Shown: positions 6,917 to 14,400 of the stretch, piece after piece
Layout of the letters: each line of letters starts with the position of its first letter
Numbering within the stretch: position 1 is the stretch's first letter
Assembly (NCBI GenBank): GCA_003644275.1
Contig: QNBY01000007.1
Location: 1-15,476 of the forward strand
Direction: 5' to 3'
Source of the DNA: Planctomycetota bacterium
Lineage (GTDB): Bacteria; Planctomycetota; B143-G9
DNA length: 15,476 nucleotides
Translations under genes and position numbers: made by a program
The notes under the pieces: model-generated
Told to the model about the DNA's origin: nothing
Seen by the model: the letters and a program-made list of their open reading frames with translations, nothing else
The model's database searches: none

Positions 6917-7000
6917 AGCGCAGGCGCGCTTGTGAAGGTATCTTCAGTATTGAACGGGAGTTACGGCGTTATCGCCGCCGCCTCTCCCTCTCGCCCTTTA

Positions 7001-7019
7001 GTGCACCGGAGTGCACACC
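7001..7019. promoter_or_regulatory. Candidate upstream activator site, copy 2
   Basis: GTGCACCGGAGTGCACACC. This copy carries a perfect 6-bp dyad (GTGCAC-CGGA-GTGCAC) and is probably the stronger site. It begins exactly 103 bp from copy 1, close to ten helical turns, so both would present the activator on the same DNA face. Half-sites of the TGCAC type recall the enterobacterial NtrC site (TGCAC-N7-GTGCA), but the spacing here is 4 bp rather than 7. Confidence 0.62.
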
Positions 7020-7020
7020 G

Positions 7021-8400
7021 TCAGCGGCTAGCCGCTTCCTTCAGCCCATACTTCTTTATTATGCGGTGCAGGTAGGACCTCTCTATCCCCGCCTCCCGCG
7101 CCGCCGCGCTCACGTTCCCGCCGTGCCGCGCCAGAAGGGCCGAGAAGTAGTTCACCGTGAACCGCTCCATCACGCGCCGCTTCGCCATGTCGTAGGGAAG
7201 GTTCACGTCCACATCGAGCCTCTCGCGGTCCGTCCCCGAAAACGCCAGGTGCTCCGGCTTCACCACCTCGCCCGGGTGCTCCACCACCAGTTTCACGCAC
7301 AGGTTCACGAGCTCCCGGACGTTGCCGGGCCACTTGTACGCGACCAGCAGCTCCATCGCCTCGTCGGACAGCCGCGGCTTGGCGAGCCCCCTCCGCGCGG
7401 CCTGGTCCGACAGGTGGTGCTCCATCAGAAGCACCACGTCCTCTTTCCTCTCCCGAAGCGGCGGCATGCGAATCTCTATCACCGAAAGCCGGTAGTACAG
7501 GTCGGTGCGGAACGTTCCCTCCTCGACCGCCTTCTCCAGCTCCTTGTTCGTGGCCGCGATCACCCGCACGTCGGTGCGTATCCAGCGGGTGGAGCCCAGC
7601 GGGAGCACCATGCCGTCGTCGAGGTAGCGCAGCAGCTTCGCCTGCAGCGACATGGGCATCTCGCCTATTTCGTCGAGGAACATGCTTCCCCCGTCCGCGA
7701 GCGCGAACAGCCCGCTCTTGGCCCTGTCGGCGCCCGTGAACGCGCCCTTCGCGTGCCCGAAGAGCTCGCTCTCCAGCAGCGCTTCCGGTATCGCCGCGCA
7801 GTTCACCGGCACGAACGGGCCCTCCCCCCGCGGCGACAGCTCGTGGACCGCCCGCGCCGCCAGCTCCTTGCCCGTCCCGCTCTCCCCGGTTATGAGCACC
7901 GAGGCGAAGCGGTCCCGCGCGCTCGTCACTATCCGCCGCTTCACCTCCTTTATCGCTTCGCTCTCGCCTATTATCCTCTCCATCGCGGAGTGCTTCAGGT
8001 TCCTCTGGAGCTCCATCGCCCGCTTGAGCCTCGCCGTGCGGAAGGCCCGCTTCAGCGCCTGTTCCACCACCTCCGCATGGATGGGTTTCGTTATGAAGTC
8101 GAACGCCCCCAGCCTCATCGAGCGTATCGCCTTCTCCATGTCGCCGTGGCCGGTTATGACTATCGTCAGCGCCTCGTCCGCCAGCAGGCGGTTCATCCCC
8201 TCCATCACCTCGAAACCGCTCGTGTCCGGCAGAAGCAGGTCGAGCAGCACTATGTCCGCCCCCACCTTCTCCAGGTGCTCCAGCGCGGGTTTTCCCTCCC
8301 CGAACTCCACGATCTGGAAGTCGCCGCACTTCGTCAGTATGTTCGAGAGAAGTTTCCGTATCGCCGGATCGTCGTCCACTATCACGAGCCTCAGGGACAT
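7021..8400 (-). CDS. NtrC-family sigma-54-dependent response regulator
   Basis: 459 residues, full length for the family. The receiver domain (1-120) has the acidic pocket D9-D11, phospho-acceptor D54 in VLLDLLLPD, T83 and K105. The AAA+ domain (about 141-375) has Walker A GESGTGKE (172-179), the sigma-54-contacting GAFTGA loop (219-224), Walker B GGSMFLDE (237-244) and the arginine-finger region FRTDLYYRLSVIEIRMPPLRER. The C-terminus (about 405-459) ends in a Fis-type helix-turn-helix (GGNVSAAAREAGIERSYLHRIIKK). All key residues are intact, so it should be phosphorylatable and able to activate sigma-54 RNA polymerase. AGGAGG lies 6 nt before the ATG. It is the last gene of a run with two lipoproteins, 25 bp after the LpoB-like gene, and no histidine kinase is present in the window. 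The nearby sigma-54 promoter and paired dyads are its most likely target. Confidence 0.96.
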   Translation of the reverse strand: MSLRLVIVDDDPAIRKLLSNILTKCGDFQIVEFGEGKPALEHLEKVGADIVLLDLLLPDTSGFEVMEGMNRLLADEALTIVITGHGDMEKAIRSMRLGAFDFITKPIHAEVVEQALKRAFRTARLKRAMELQRNLKHSAMERIIGESEAIKEVKRRIVTSARDRFASVLITGESGTGKELAARAVHELSPRGEGPFVPVNCAAIPEALLESELFGHAKGAFTGADRAKSGLFALADGGSMFLDEIGEMPMSLQAKLLRYLDDGMVLPLGSTRWIRTDVRVIAATNKELEKAVEEGTFRTDLYYRLSVIEIRMPPLRERKEDVVLLMEHHLSDQAARRGLAKPRLSDEAMELLVAYKWPGNVRELVNLCVKLVVEHPGEVVKPEHLAFSGTDRERLDVDVNLPYDMAKRRVMERFTVNYFSALLARHGGNVSAAAREAGIERSYLHRIIKKYGLKEAASR

Positions 8401-8425
8401 CTCCGTCCTCCTCTCCGTTGGGGAT

Positions 8426-8992
8426 TCAGGGCGCTACCGGAGTCCGGCGGAGGGCTTTCTTCAGCTCGCGCTCCACCGAACATATCGTGATCCCCGTCTC
8501 CGTGTCCGTCGCCTCAACCGTGAGCAGGTAGTACACCACCTTGCGGTTGCGCGCGGGCCTCACGGCGACCGAGGACAACCTCCCCGTCACCAGCACGTCC
8601 GCCCCGGCGAGCCGCGCCCTCTCGAGCTCCTTCCCGGCCCCTTCCTCCCGGAGGTGCTCCCGCAGCGCGGCGTCCGCCACTCGGAAGCCCATGCGCGTGA
8701 GCTCGGCGGCCACCGACCCGGCGAGGGCCGACATGTCTATCCGGTCAGCCGTTCGGTTGCGGAACGGAAGGAAGAGCAGCACCGCGTCCCTGCGTCCCGC
8801 GAGGCCTTCCGCGAGCTCCGCGGCCGCGCCCCGCGCGAGAAGCTTGAAATCGGTGTCGGAGAAGAACTCGCTCACCGGCGTCGGCGCGGACGGATCTTCG
8901 TACCTCCCCTCCCCCGCGCAGCCGGCGAGCAGAAGAAGGCTAACGCCTACGGCAATAAGCAAGGTAACCGGCGATTTCCCTGGCGACGGCAT
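8426..8992 (-). CDS. lpoB: LpoB/YcfM-family outer-membrane lipoprotein
   Basis: 188 residues with a lipoprotein signal peptide; the lipobox LLAGC puts the lipidated Cys at residue 25. After it comes YEDPSAPTPVSEFFSDTDF, much like the start of the mature LpoB domain, then RNRTADRIDMSAL (compare KNKTSEHIDTESV in E. coli), GADVLVTGRLSSV and a YYLLTVEATDTETG strand pair before a basic end. LpoB-type proteins in enterobacteria activate the peptidoglycan synthase PBP1B from the outer membrane; in distant bacteria the family is found more widely and its partner is often unknown. The start is well supported by GGAGGAG 7 nt upstream, although it lies within the end of the preceding lipoprotein gene (53-bp overlap in another frame). 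The gene is followed closely by the NtrC-type regulator, which suggests an envelope-related signal. Family call fairly sure; PBP activation is inference. Confidence 0.82.
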   Translation of the reverse strand: MPSPGKSPVTLLIAVGVSLLLLAGCAGEGRYEDPSAPTPVSEFFSDTDFKLLARGAAAELAEGLAGRRDAVLLFLPFRNRTADRIDMSALAGSVAAELTRMGFRVADAALREHLREEGAGKELERARLAGADVLVTGRLSSVAVRPARNRKVVYYLLTVEATDTETGITICSVERELKKALRRTPVAP

Positions 8993-9494
8993 CCACTATC
9001 TCCTCCCCGGACATATCGGGCCGGAACCAGGGTTCGCGGTAGGAAAACCTCGCGATCTCCCGGCCGGACAGGTTGTCCCTCAAAACCACCTCGACCCCGA
9101 AGACCGCCGACCCGCGCCCCCGCGGGAGAACCTTCCTCACCCGCCCCGACGGGTTGTACTCCACTATGTAGCCCGTCACCAGCAGGCCGGGACGGTCGGC
9201 CTCCCACAACCGGACGTCCTTGAACGCCTGCGGATGGTAAAAGTTCAGCTTGTGGTATATGCGCTCGGGAAAGTCCACGCCTATGTCCCGCGACTCTATG
9301 CCGTTCAGCACCTGGAAGCGCCCGATTATCACGCGATCGTATTCCTTCAGGCTCAGGTCTTCCGGCGGAGGGGGAGCGTAGCTGTAGGAAGGTTTCCTGT
9401 CCACCCTCGCCACCTTGCCCGCGTTGCAGGCCGCGGCGATCGCCAGCAGCACGAGCGTGAGCAGAAACGCCTTCCATCTCATGCCCGCAATCAT
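8940..9494 (-). CDS. DUF4410-like lipoprotein or exported protein
   Basis: 184 residues from ATG 9494; a second ATG at 9482 (MRWKAFLL) is an alternative start. The N-terminus is a signal peptide, with AIAAAC giving a possible but not canonical lipobox. The mature part has a KEYDRVIIGRFQV strand, then GLLVTGYIVEYNPSGRVRKVLPRGRGSAVFGVEVVLRD and a SGREIARFSY strand, ending in a helix SGEEIVDAVAREIAGYLAY. This order (gt-I-ey-pGs-r-R-…-G-a-…-v-x-l-x-D-…-G-x-x-i-a-x-f) is that of the DUF4410 family, related in fold to LpoB and CsgG-type envelope lipoproteins. The function is unknown. It begins 19 bp after the stop of the large secreted protein gene, and its last 53 bp are shared with the LpoB-like gene, so the two are almost certainly co-translated. 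Confidence 0.75.
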   Translation of the reverse strand: MIAGMRWKAFLLTLVLLAIAAACNAGKVARVDRKPSYSYAPPPPEDLSLKEYDRVIIGRFQVLNGIESRDIGVDFPERIYHKLNFYHPQAFKDVRLWEADRPGLLVTGYIVEYNPSGRVRKVLPRGRGSAVFGVEVVLRDNLSGREIARFSYREPWFRPDMSGEEIVDAVAREIAGYLAYCRRR

Positions 9495-9513
9495 ATCCCC
9501 TTGCCCCGCCGGG

Positions 9514-11769
9514 TCAATCCCCGGAAACGTCCTCCCGCAGCACGAGCCTTCTTCCCTTCCGGCCGAGCAGGAACGCCCGCCCGCCCCGCACTATCCTGAA
9601 CATCGGAAGCCCGCCCGCCTCCACGAGGAAGGGAAGAACCATCCCGTCCCCTTCCCCCGCGGGCACGCACTGCCGGAAGGGAACGCGCACCGAGGCCGTG
9701 CCGCATCTTATCCTCAGGGGCGCGAGCGGCGCGAGTCCGGCGGGCGCGGGAATCGGCCCCGCCTGCAACGCCGCCGCCACGTCCGCCAGCACGAGCCCGG
9801 CCGGCCTGTCCCTCCCCGGCACGAGGGGGGAGGGATCCCTCCCGTCGGGCTCGCCGTCCCCGTCGGTGTCCCCGGTGGTGGGAGCGGTCCCCAGCTCCTT
9901 CTCCTCCCGCAGGGTGAGGCCGTCTCCGTCGGGATCGTCCGCCTCCTCCGGATCGTTCAGCTCCATGCGCCATGCGTCCTTCCCCGCTCTCCTGAAGCCG
10001 GGGGCGGGCCGCAAACGGGAGGTCACCTCCAGCTCGACGCCCCCTCCTTCGCCCGCCACGAGCCTCACATCTCCGGAGCAGTACAGCGGCAGTATCTCCC
10101 TGAAGCCGCCCCTCACCGCCCGGCACACCACGGCCTCCTCCTCTCCGGCGAACAGCGCGAACCGGCCTTCCTTTCCAGCGGGACGCATCCGCGGGTGCAG
10201 CGCCCGCAATTCCTCCGCGCTCATCACGGGACCGTGGGGAAGTCTCCCGCACAGCCGGACGGCGGGCGGCAACAGACCGGGCTTCACCGCCAAGGCGGAG
10301 GGGGAAAAGCCGCTCGTTCGGAGGCTCTCCGCCGCGAAGCCGGAGGCGAAGGGAAGCGCCCAGGCGGCGCCCCGCGCGAGGAACAGCGCCGCCGCCCGCG
10401 CCCCGAGCTTTCCGGGGGGAGCGGTCCCGCCGAAGGCGCTTTCCCACGCCCAGCGCATCGCCAGCGGTTTCCCTCCCCGAAGCAGGGCCGCCGCCGTCCG
10501 TTCCGTTTCCTCCATGCGGCGGCGCTCCGTTTCGAATCCCCGCCGCTCCAACAACGCGGCAAGGCGGTGGAAGTCGGCGAGCGAGAGGTTCTCCGCCCTC
10601 ACCGCCGACCGCGCGAGCGAGGCGGCGAACTCCTCGCTCATCCCCCTCCCGTCGCCGAGCGCGGCCGCCAGCTCCCGCCAGAAACCGCCGTCGAGCGAGG
10701 GAGGCAGGTGGAACCCGACTCCCGCGGCGCGGCGCGACGCAACCACCCCGGCGAACACCGGCCCGAAGGACGGCGGAGCGCCCGACGCATCGGGAAGCGC
10801 GACCGTGCCGAGCAACTCCGGGACCGCGCGGCAGGCGGCGCAATAGGTGAACCACGGGAACGCCTCTCCCTCACCCCCGAACAGGGCGGCCGCCTCCTTC
10901 TCCGAGGGGCGGAGGCGCGTGAGCAGGGAGGCGGCGAGACGGTCCATCGCGGGCGGCACCCCCCCGGTCTCCGCCAGGAAGGAAACCGCCCCGGGCGGGC
11001 GGTCGCCCTTCCGGAGCAGGACGGCCAGCGCCTTCCTCCCCCATTCGACGTTCCCTTCCCTCCGGCGCTCGAGCGCCCCGCGCAGCCCTTCCCTCACCCT
11101 CTCGTCGAACCTCGCGGCGCACGCCCTCGCCAACCGCTCGTAGAAGACGGGCGGCAGCGCGGGAGGCACGGCGAGCAGGGAGACGGGCGCTTCGCCCTTT
11201 CCGGCCATGAACATGACCAGCCGCGCGGCGTCCGCGGTGAGGACGCCCGCCGCCGGATTCTCCGCCTCGAACTCGGCGAGCCCCACCACCCATTCCGGCG
11301 GCGCGGGGCGGGCGGCGAGCGCGAGAAGGCGCGCCCGGCTCCTTCCCGACGCCCGGGAGTACGCTTCCTTGAAATCCGCCGCTCTTCCCTCCCACGGATA
11401 GGCGAACATGAGCTCCGCATCTCCCTTCCTGCGGGCGAAGGCGGATATCCGTTCGGCGAACTCGTCAAAATCCTCCGGCCTGCGAAGCACCGCCTCGCGC
11501 GCCCACCGCCCCGCCGCGGGGTTCCCCAGCGCCTCCGGCACGAGCGCCCTCACCTCCTCCGGCCCGCATCCGGCGGCGTATTCCAGCGCGGCGCGGATGC
11601 GTTTCTCGTTTCCGCTTTGAATGTCCCGCTTCAACATGTACAATATCGCCGGAACCGGCCCCTCGTCCGCCGCGGGCGCGGGGGTCTCTCCGGCCGACGG
11701 GAACGTTCCCCCGGCCGCTTGCATCAATAGTATGAGGACGATGAGGGCAAAGGCCGTCTTCTTCCTCAC
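9514..11769 (-). CDS. Large secreted helical protein with TSP3-like calcium-binding motif
   Basis: 751 residues from GTG 11769, which has GGAG 7 nt upstream and is followed by a clear signal peptide (MRKKTAFALIVLILLMQA). The open frame extends much further upstream, but that part lies antisense to the divergent HEAT gene and has no signal peptide. Residues about 40-560 are Ala/Arg/Glu/Leu-rich and appear to form helical pairs, like an alpha-solenoid, with no family motif recognised. Residues about 603-647 carry DPDGDGLTLREEKELGT followed by TGDTDGDGEPDGRDPSP, a thrombospondin-type-3/dockerin-like pair of Asp-rich calcium loops often seen in secreted bacterial proteins. The last 100 residues are probably a beta-rich domain. 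It is the first gene of the lipoprotein-regulator operon, so it probably works in the envelope, but no activity can be named. What else it could be is open. Confidence 0.85.
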   Translation of the reverse strand: MRKKTAFALIVLILLMQAAGGTFPSAGETPAPAADEGPVPAILYMLKRDIQSGNEKRIRAALEYAAGCGPEEVRALVPEALGNPAAGRWAREAVLRRPEDFDEFAERISAFARRKGDAELMFAYPWEGRAADFKEAYSRASGRSRARLLALAARPAPPEWVVGLAEFEAENPAAGVLTADAARLVMFMAGKGEAPVSLLAVPPALPPVFYERLARACAARFDERVREGLRGALERRREGNVEWGRKALAVLLRKGDRPPGAVSFLAETGGVPPAMDRLAASLLTRLRPSEKEAAALFGGEGEAFPWFTYCAACRAVPELLGTVALPDASGAPPSFGPVFAGVVASRRAAGVGFHLPPSLDGGFWRELAAALGDGRGMSEEFAASLARSAVRAENLSLADFHRLAALLERRGFETERRRMEETERTAAALLRGGKPLAMRWAWESAFGGTAPPGKLGARAAALFLARGAAWALPFASGFAAESLRTSGFSPSALAVKPGLLPPAVRLCGRLPHGPVMSAEELRALHPRMRPAGKEGRFALFAGEEEAVVCRAVRGGFREILPLYCSGDVRLVAGEGGGVELEVTSRLRPAPGFRRAGKDAWRMELNDPEEADDPDGDGLTLREEKELGTAPTTGDTDGDGEPDGRDPSPLVPGRDRPAGLVLADVAAALQAGPIPAPAGLAPLAPLRIRCGTASVRVPFRQCVPAGEGDGMVLPFLVEAGGLPMFRIVRGGRAFLLGRKGRRLVLREDVSGD

Positions 11770-11826
11770 GGTTTTTCTCCGTCCCGAAGGGGGGGCGAAA
11801 CGTAACTTTCCGCGGTTTTCGGCATT

Positions 11827-11854
11827 AGGATAAGTGCTATGGGAAGTATCGCAA
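11827..11854 (-). promoter_or_regulatory. Possible sigma-70-like promoter for the lipoprotein-regulator operon
   Basis: On the minus strand, TTGCGA (11854-11849) and TATCCT (11832-11827) are separated by 16 bp. Each matches the consensus at only 4 of 6 positions. The predicted start near 11820 would give a leader of about 50 nt before GTG 11769. The -35 half lies in the first codons of the divergent HEAT gene. The 69-bp gap between the two genes must hold both promoters, but no better candidate was seen for either direction. Confidence 0.3.
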
Positions 11855-14400
11855 GGTTCTCGGCGGCGCTCGCTCTGTTCCTCGCCCTTTCCGCGGTGAT
11901 CGTGGGGGCGGAGGAGGCGGCTCCCAAGAAGTCCGGCCCTCCCGCCGGGAGGAGCGGGCTTTCCTCCTACGCCGAGCGCGAGGCGGCCGCCAGGAACTTC
12001 GACGCCTGGTGGAAGGACCACAGGGATTACCTCGTGCGGCCCCGTCCGTTCAGGTATTCCGGCAGGCAGGCCTCCCCGTCCGAACTGCTGAAGATGCTCA
12101 TCCTGCTCGGCTACCGCGGCGAGCTCGACGAAGTGCTCCACGCGCAGGCCACCGCCGAGCTCAAGTGGATGGGCTCGGCCGCCGCGAAGATACTGGGCGA
12201 GATAGTGAGCGGTGAACGGCGCTTCAGGGCGTCCGACCTGCCGCCCGGCCTGCGTTTCAAGGATATCCGCCGGTACGCCGCGATGGCGCTCGGGGCCGTG
12301 GGATACCGCGAGGAGCTCCCCCGCCTGGCGCGCGCCCTCGCCGATCCCGATCCCGAGTTGCGCGCGTGCGCCGCGGTCTCCATCGGCGAGCTGGGCGGCC
12401 TCGACTACACCCGCCTGCTTCTCGACACCTACCGCGACACCCGCCGCGTCGGCGAGTACAAGGTCCGCTCCGCCTTCCTCGCCGGGATGGTCTATCTCGC
12501 CGATCCCCGCGCCCTCCCCGAGCTCCTCGCGAGCCTCACCGACCGCGACGCCCGCGTCCGCGTCTCCGTTGCGACCGCCCTCGGCATGTTGTCCGAGGAA
12601 GCGGGGCCGCGCGTCATCGGGCATTACCTGAGGGAATACGCCAACTCCCCCTCCATCAGGACCGCCGGAATATGGGCGCTGGCCGAGTTGGGCAGGCGCA
12701 TGGCCGCGCGCCCGCATCCCGGGGCCGACGACTACACCGGCGACATGATGGTGGTGGAGCGCACGCTGAACACCATCGCCATACACGAGAACGTGCCCTT
12801 CGTCCGCTGCCACCTCGCCCTCGCCCTGGCCCACCTGGGCACCCCTTCGGCGCTGAGCACGCTCCGCTCCCTTTTGTACGACGTGGACGGCTGCGTCCGC
12901 CGGACCGCCGCGGTGGCGCTGGCCGTGGCCGGGGCGGACGCGCTGTCGGATCCCGTCGTTTCGAACGACGCGGAGCTGCTTCCCGCCGTCCGCGCCTGGG
13001 AGGAATGTTCCTCCCTCGTGAACGAGGCCCGGCCCGAAGCCGCTCTCGCCGCCTTTTCCTCCCGAATAAGGAAGTTCGAGAAGGAAGGCGCGCCCGGGGC
13101 CGCGGCCGCGCTCACGCTGGGCCTCGCCCGTACCTTCCTCCCCGGAAGGCTCGCCGTCATCGAGGCCGCGGCGTCCTCCCGCAAGCCGATACTTCGCACC
13201 GGCGCAATAGCCGCCCTCGGTGCCGTCCGCACGAGGACGGACGTCAAGCGCGCCGCCGCTTCCCTCATGCGTTTCGCCGCCCTGCCCTCCGGCGCGGACG
13301 AGAACTCGCTCGACCCCTCGGTGGTGGCTCTCATCGCCCTCGGGATGCTGGGTTCGGACAAGCCGTTGAACTTCCTCAAGTCCACCCTCGTCTCCCCGCC
13401 CTCAAAGGGAGAGAAGGGCGTTACCCGCATAGGGGCCGCGATGGCGCTCGTGCTGCTCGGCGGCCTGCCCTACCGCGAGCCGCTCATAAGCGTTCTGGAG
13501 AACGATCCCTCCCCCGCCGTGAGGTCGGCGGCCGCCTTCTCGCTCGGTCTCATCCGGGCGGAAGGCGTGTTGGAGACCCTCGTCTCCGTCATCGAGCACA
13601 GCACGAACGTGGACCTGCGGGCCAACGCCTGCTTCGCTCTCGCCCTGTTGCGCGACAAGGCCGCCCTGCCCGTCCTGTACGGCGTGATAACCGACCGTAG
13701 GCTCGCCCGCTCCTCCGACGGCAACTACCTGCGGGGCTGCGCCGCGTTCGCGCTCGCCTCGCTGAAGCCCGGCCCCGCCTACGTCCTCATGCTGAAGCGC
13801 GAGCTCGAGCGGTCGGACGACGAGAACTTCCTCGCCTTCTCCGCCCTCGCCGTCGGCTTGAGCGGACGCCTCGACGCGCTCGAGGCCGTGGTGCCGCTCC
13901 TGCGCCATCCTTCCGCGCAGGTCCGCCGCGCCGCCTGCCTCGGGATCGGCTTCAGCGGCAGGGAGGAATTCCTGCCCGAATTGTTCTCCGTGCTGCGCGG
14001 AAGCGCCGACGCGCCCACCCGCGTCCAGGCCGCCGTGGCGTGCGGGCTCCTCGGGGACGGCGCGGCGCTCGACGCGCTCGCCGCCATGCTCGACCCCGCC
14101 GCCGAGGGCAACTCCCGCGTGCGCGCCGCCGCCGCCATGGGAATAGCGCTGTTGGGCTCGGCGAGCGGCCCCGTGTCCAAGCGGCTCGCCGCCATGGAGC
14201 GCGACCCCGACCCCCGTTGCCGGTGGTTCGGCGCGGTCGCCCGTTACGTCCTCGGCGACATGGCCGCCGCCGACCTGCTCGTGGACTATATACGCGCGGG
14301 CGGCGCCGAATACCGGAGGGTGGACGCGAAGCTCCTCCGCTCCTGGGTGAACTCCCGCCTTCCTTCGCTTTTCAAGCTGAGGTCCTACTTGTTCGAGTGA
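11839..14400 (+). CDS. Secreted HEAT-repeat protein
   Basis: 853 residues from ATG 11839, with AGGA 8 nt upstream. Residues 1-24 form a signal peptide (ARFSAALALFLALSAVIVGA), followed by a short Lys/Pro-rich linker. From about residue 130 to the end there are repeated HEAT/PBS-lyase-type helical pairs, each with a pattern like ALADPDPELRACAAVSIGEL, VLENDPSPAVRSAAAFSLGL or LLRHPSAQVRRAACLGIGFS: an Asp or Pro turn, V-R-x-x-A-A in the second helix, and a G-[LI]-[GA] ending. A less regular stretch around 390-450 may split two solenoid blocks. HEAT solenoids bind other proteins; the export signal puts this one in the periplasm or outside. No catalytic motif is seen. It is divergent from the lipoprotein operon, sharing a 69-bp intergenic gap, and its last 16 bp overlap the convergent gene. 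Confidence 0.93.
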   Translation: MGSIARFSAALALFLALSAVIVGAEEAAPKKSGPPAGRSGLSSYAEREAAARNFDAWWKDHRDYLVRPRPFRYSGRQASPSELLKMLILLGYRGELDEVLHAQATAELKWMGSAAAKILGEIVSGERRFRASDLPPGLRFKDIRRYAAMALGAVGYREELPRLARALADPDPELRACAAVSIGELGGLDYTRLLLDTYRDTRRVGEYKVRSAFLAGMVYLADPRALPELLASLTDRDARVRVSVATALGMLSEEAGPRVIGHYLREYANSPSIRTAGIWALAELGRRMAARPHPGADDYTGDMMVVERTLNTIAIHENVPFVRCHLALALAHLGTPSALSTLRSLLYDVDGCVRRTAAVALAVAGADALSDPVVSNDAELLPAVRAWEECSSLVNEARPEAALAAFSSRIRKFEKEGAPGAAAALTLGLARTFLPGRLAVIEAAASSRKPILRTGAIAALGAVRTRTDVKRAAASLMRFAALPSGADENSLDPSVVALIALGMLGSDKPLNFLKSTLVSPPSKGEKGVTRIGAAMALVLLGGLPYREPLISVLENDPSPAVRSAAAFSLGLIRAEGVLETLVSVIEHSTNVDLRANACFALALLRDKAALPVLYGVITDRRLARSSDGNYLRGCAAFALASLKPGPAYVLMLKRELERSDDENFLAFSALAVGLSGRLDALEAVVPLLRHPSAQVRRAACLGIGFSGREEFLPELFSVLRGSADAPTRVQAAVACGLLGDGAALDALAAMLDPAAEGNSRVRAAAAMGIALLGSASGPVSKRLAAMERDPDPRCRWFGAVARYVLGDMAAADLLVDYIRAGGAEYRRVDAKLLRSWVNSRLPSLFKLRSYLFE

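Larger units (their letters stand above)
6723..7020 (-). promoter_or_regulatory. 298-bp regulatory intergenic region
   Basis: No credible gene lies in this gap. It holds, in order of minus-strand transcription: an activator-site candidate beginning 4 bp past the stop of the NtrC-type gene (7001-7019), a short CGGCG-TTAT-CGCCG hairpin (6964-6977) without a T-run, a second activator-site candidate (6898-6916), an AT-richer stretch (about 6838-6863) where DNA bending could occur, a small TCGC-N5-GCGA dyad (6826-6838), the sigma-54 promoter (6795-6811) and the GGGAGG ribosome binding site of the first redox gene. The arrangement is that of a classical enhancer-dependent promoter. Confidence 0.8.

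Noticed and set aside
6964..6977. CGGCG-TTAT-CGCCG hairpin after the NtrC-type gene
   Set aside because: A 5-bp stem with no following T-run; not enough for a terminator call in GC-rich DNA.
9415..11730. 771-codon plus-strand open frame
   Set aside because: Antisense shadow of the exported TSP3-like protein; Arg/Pro/Gly-rich with no family features.
11770..12834. Upstream in-frame extension of the 9514-11769 gene
   Set aside because: The frame is open to 12834 but overlaps the HEAT gene antisense. The GTG at 11769 has a ribosome binding site and an immediate signal peptide.
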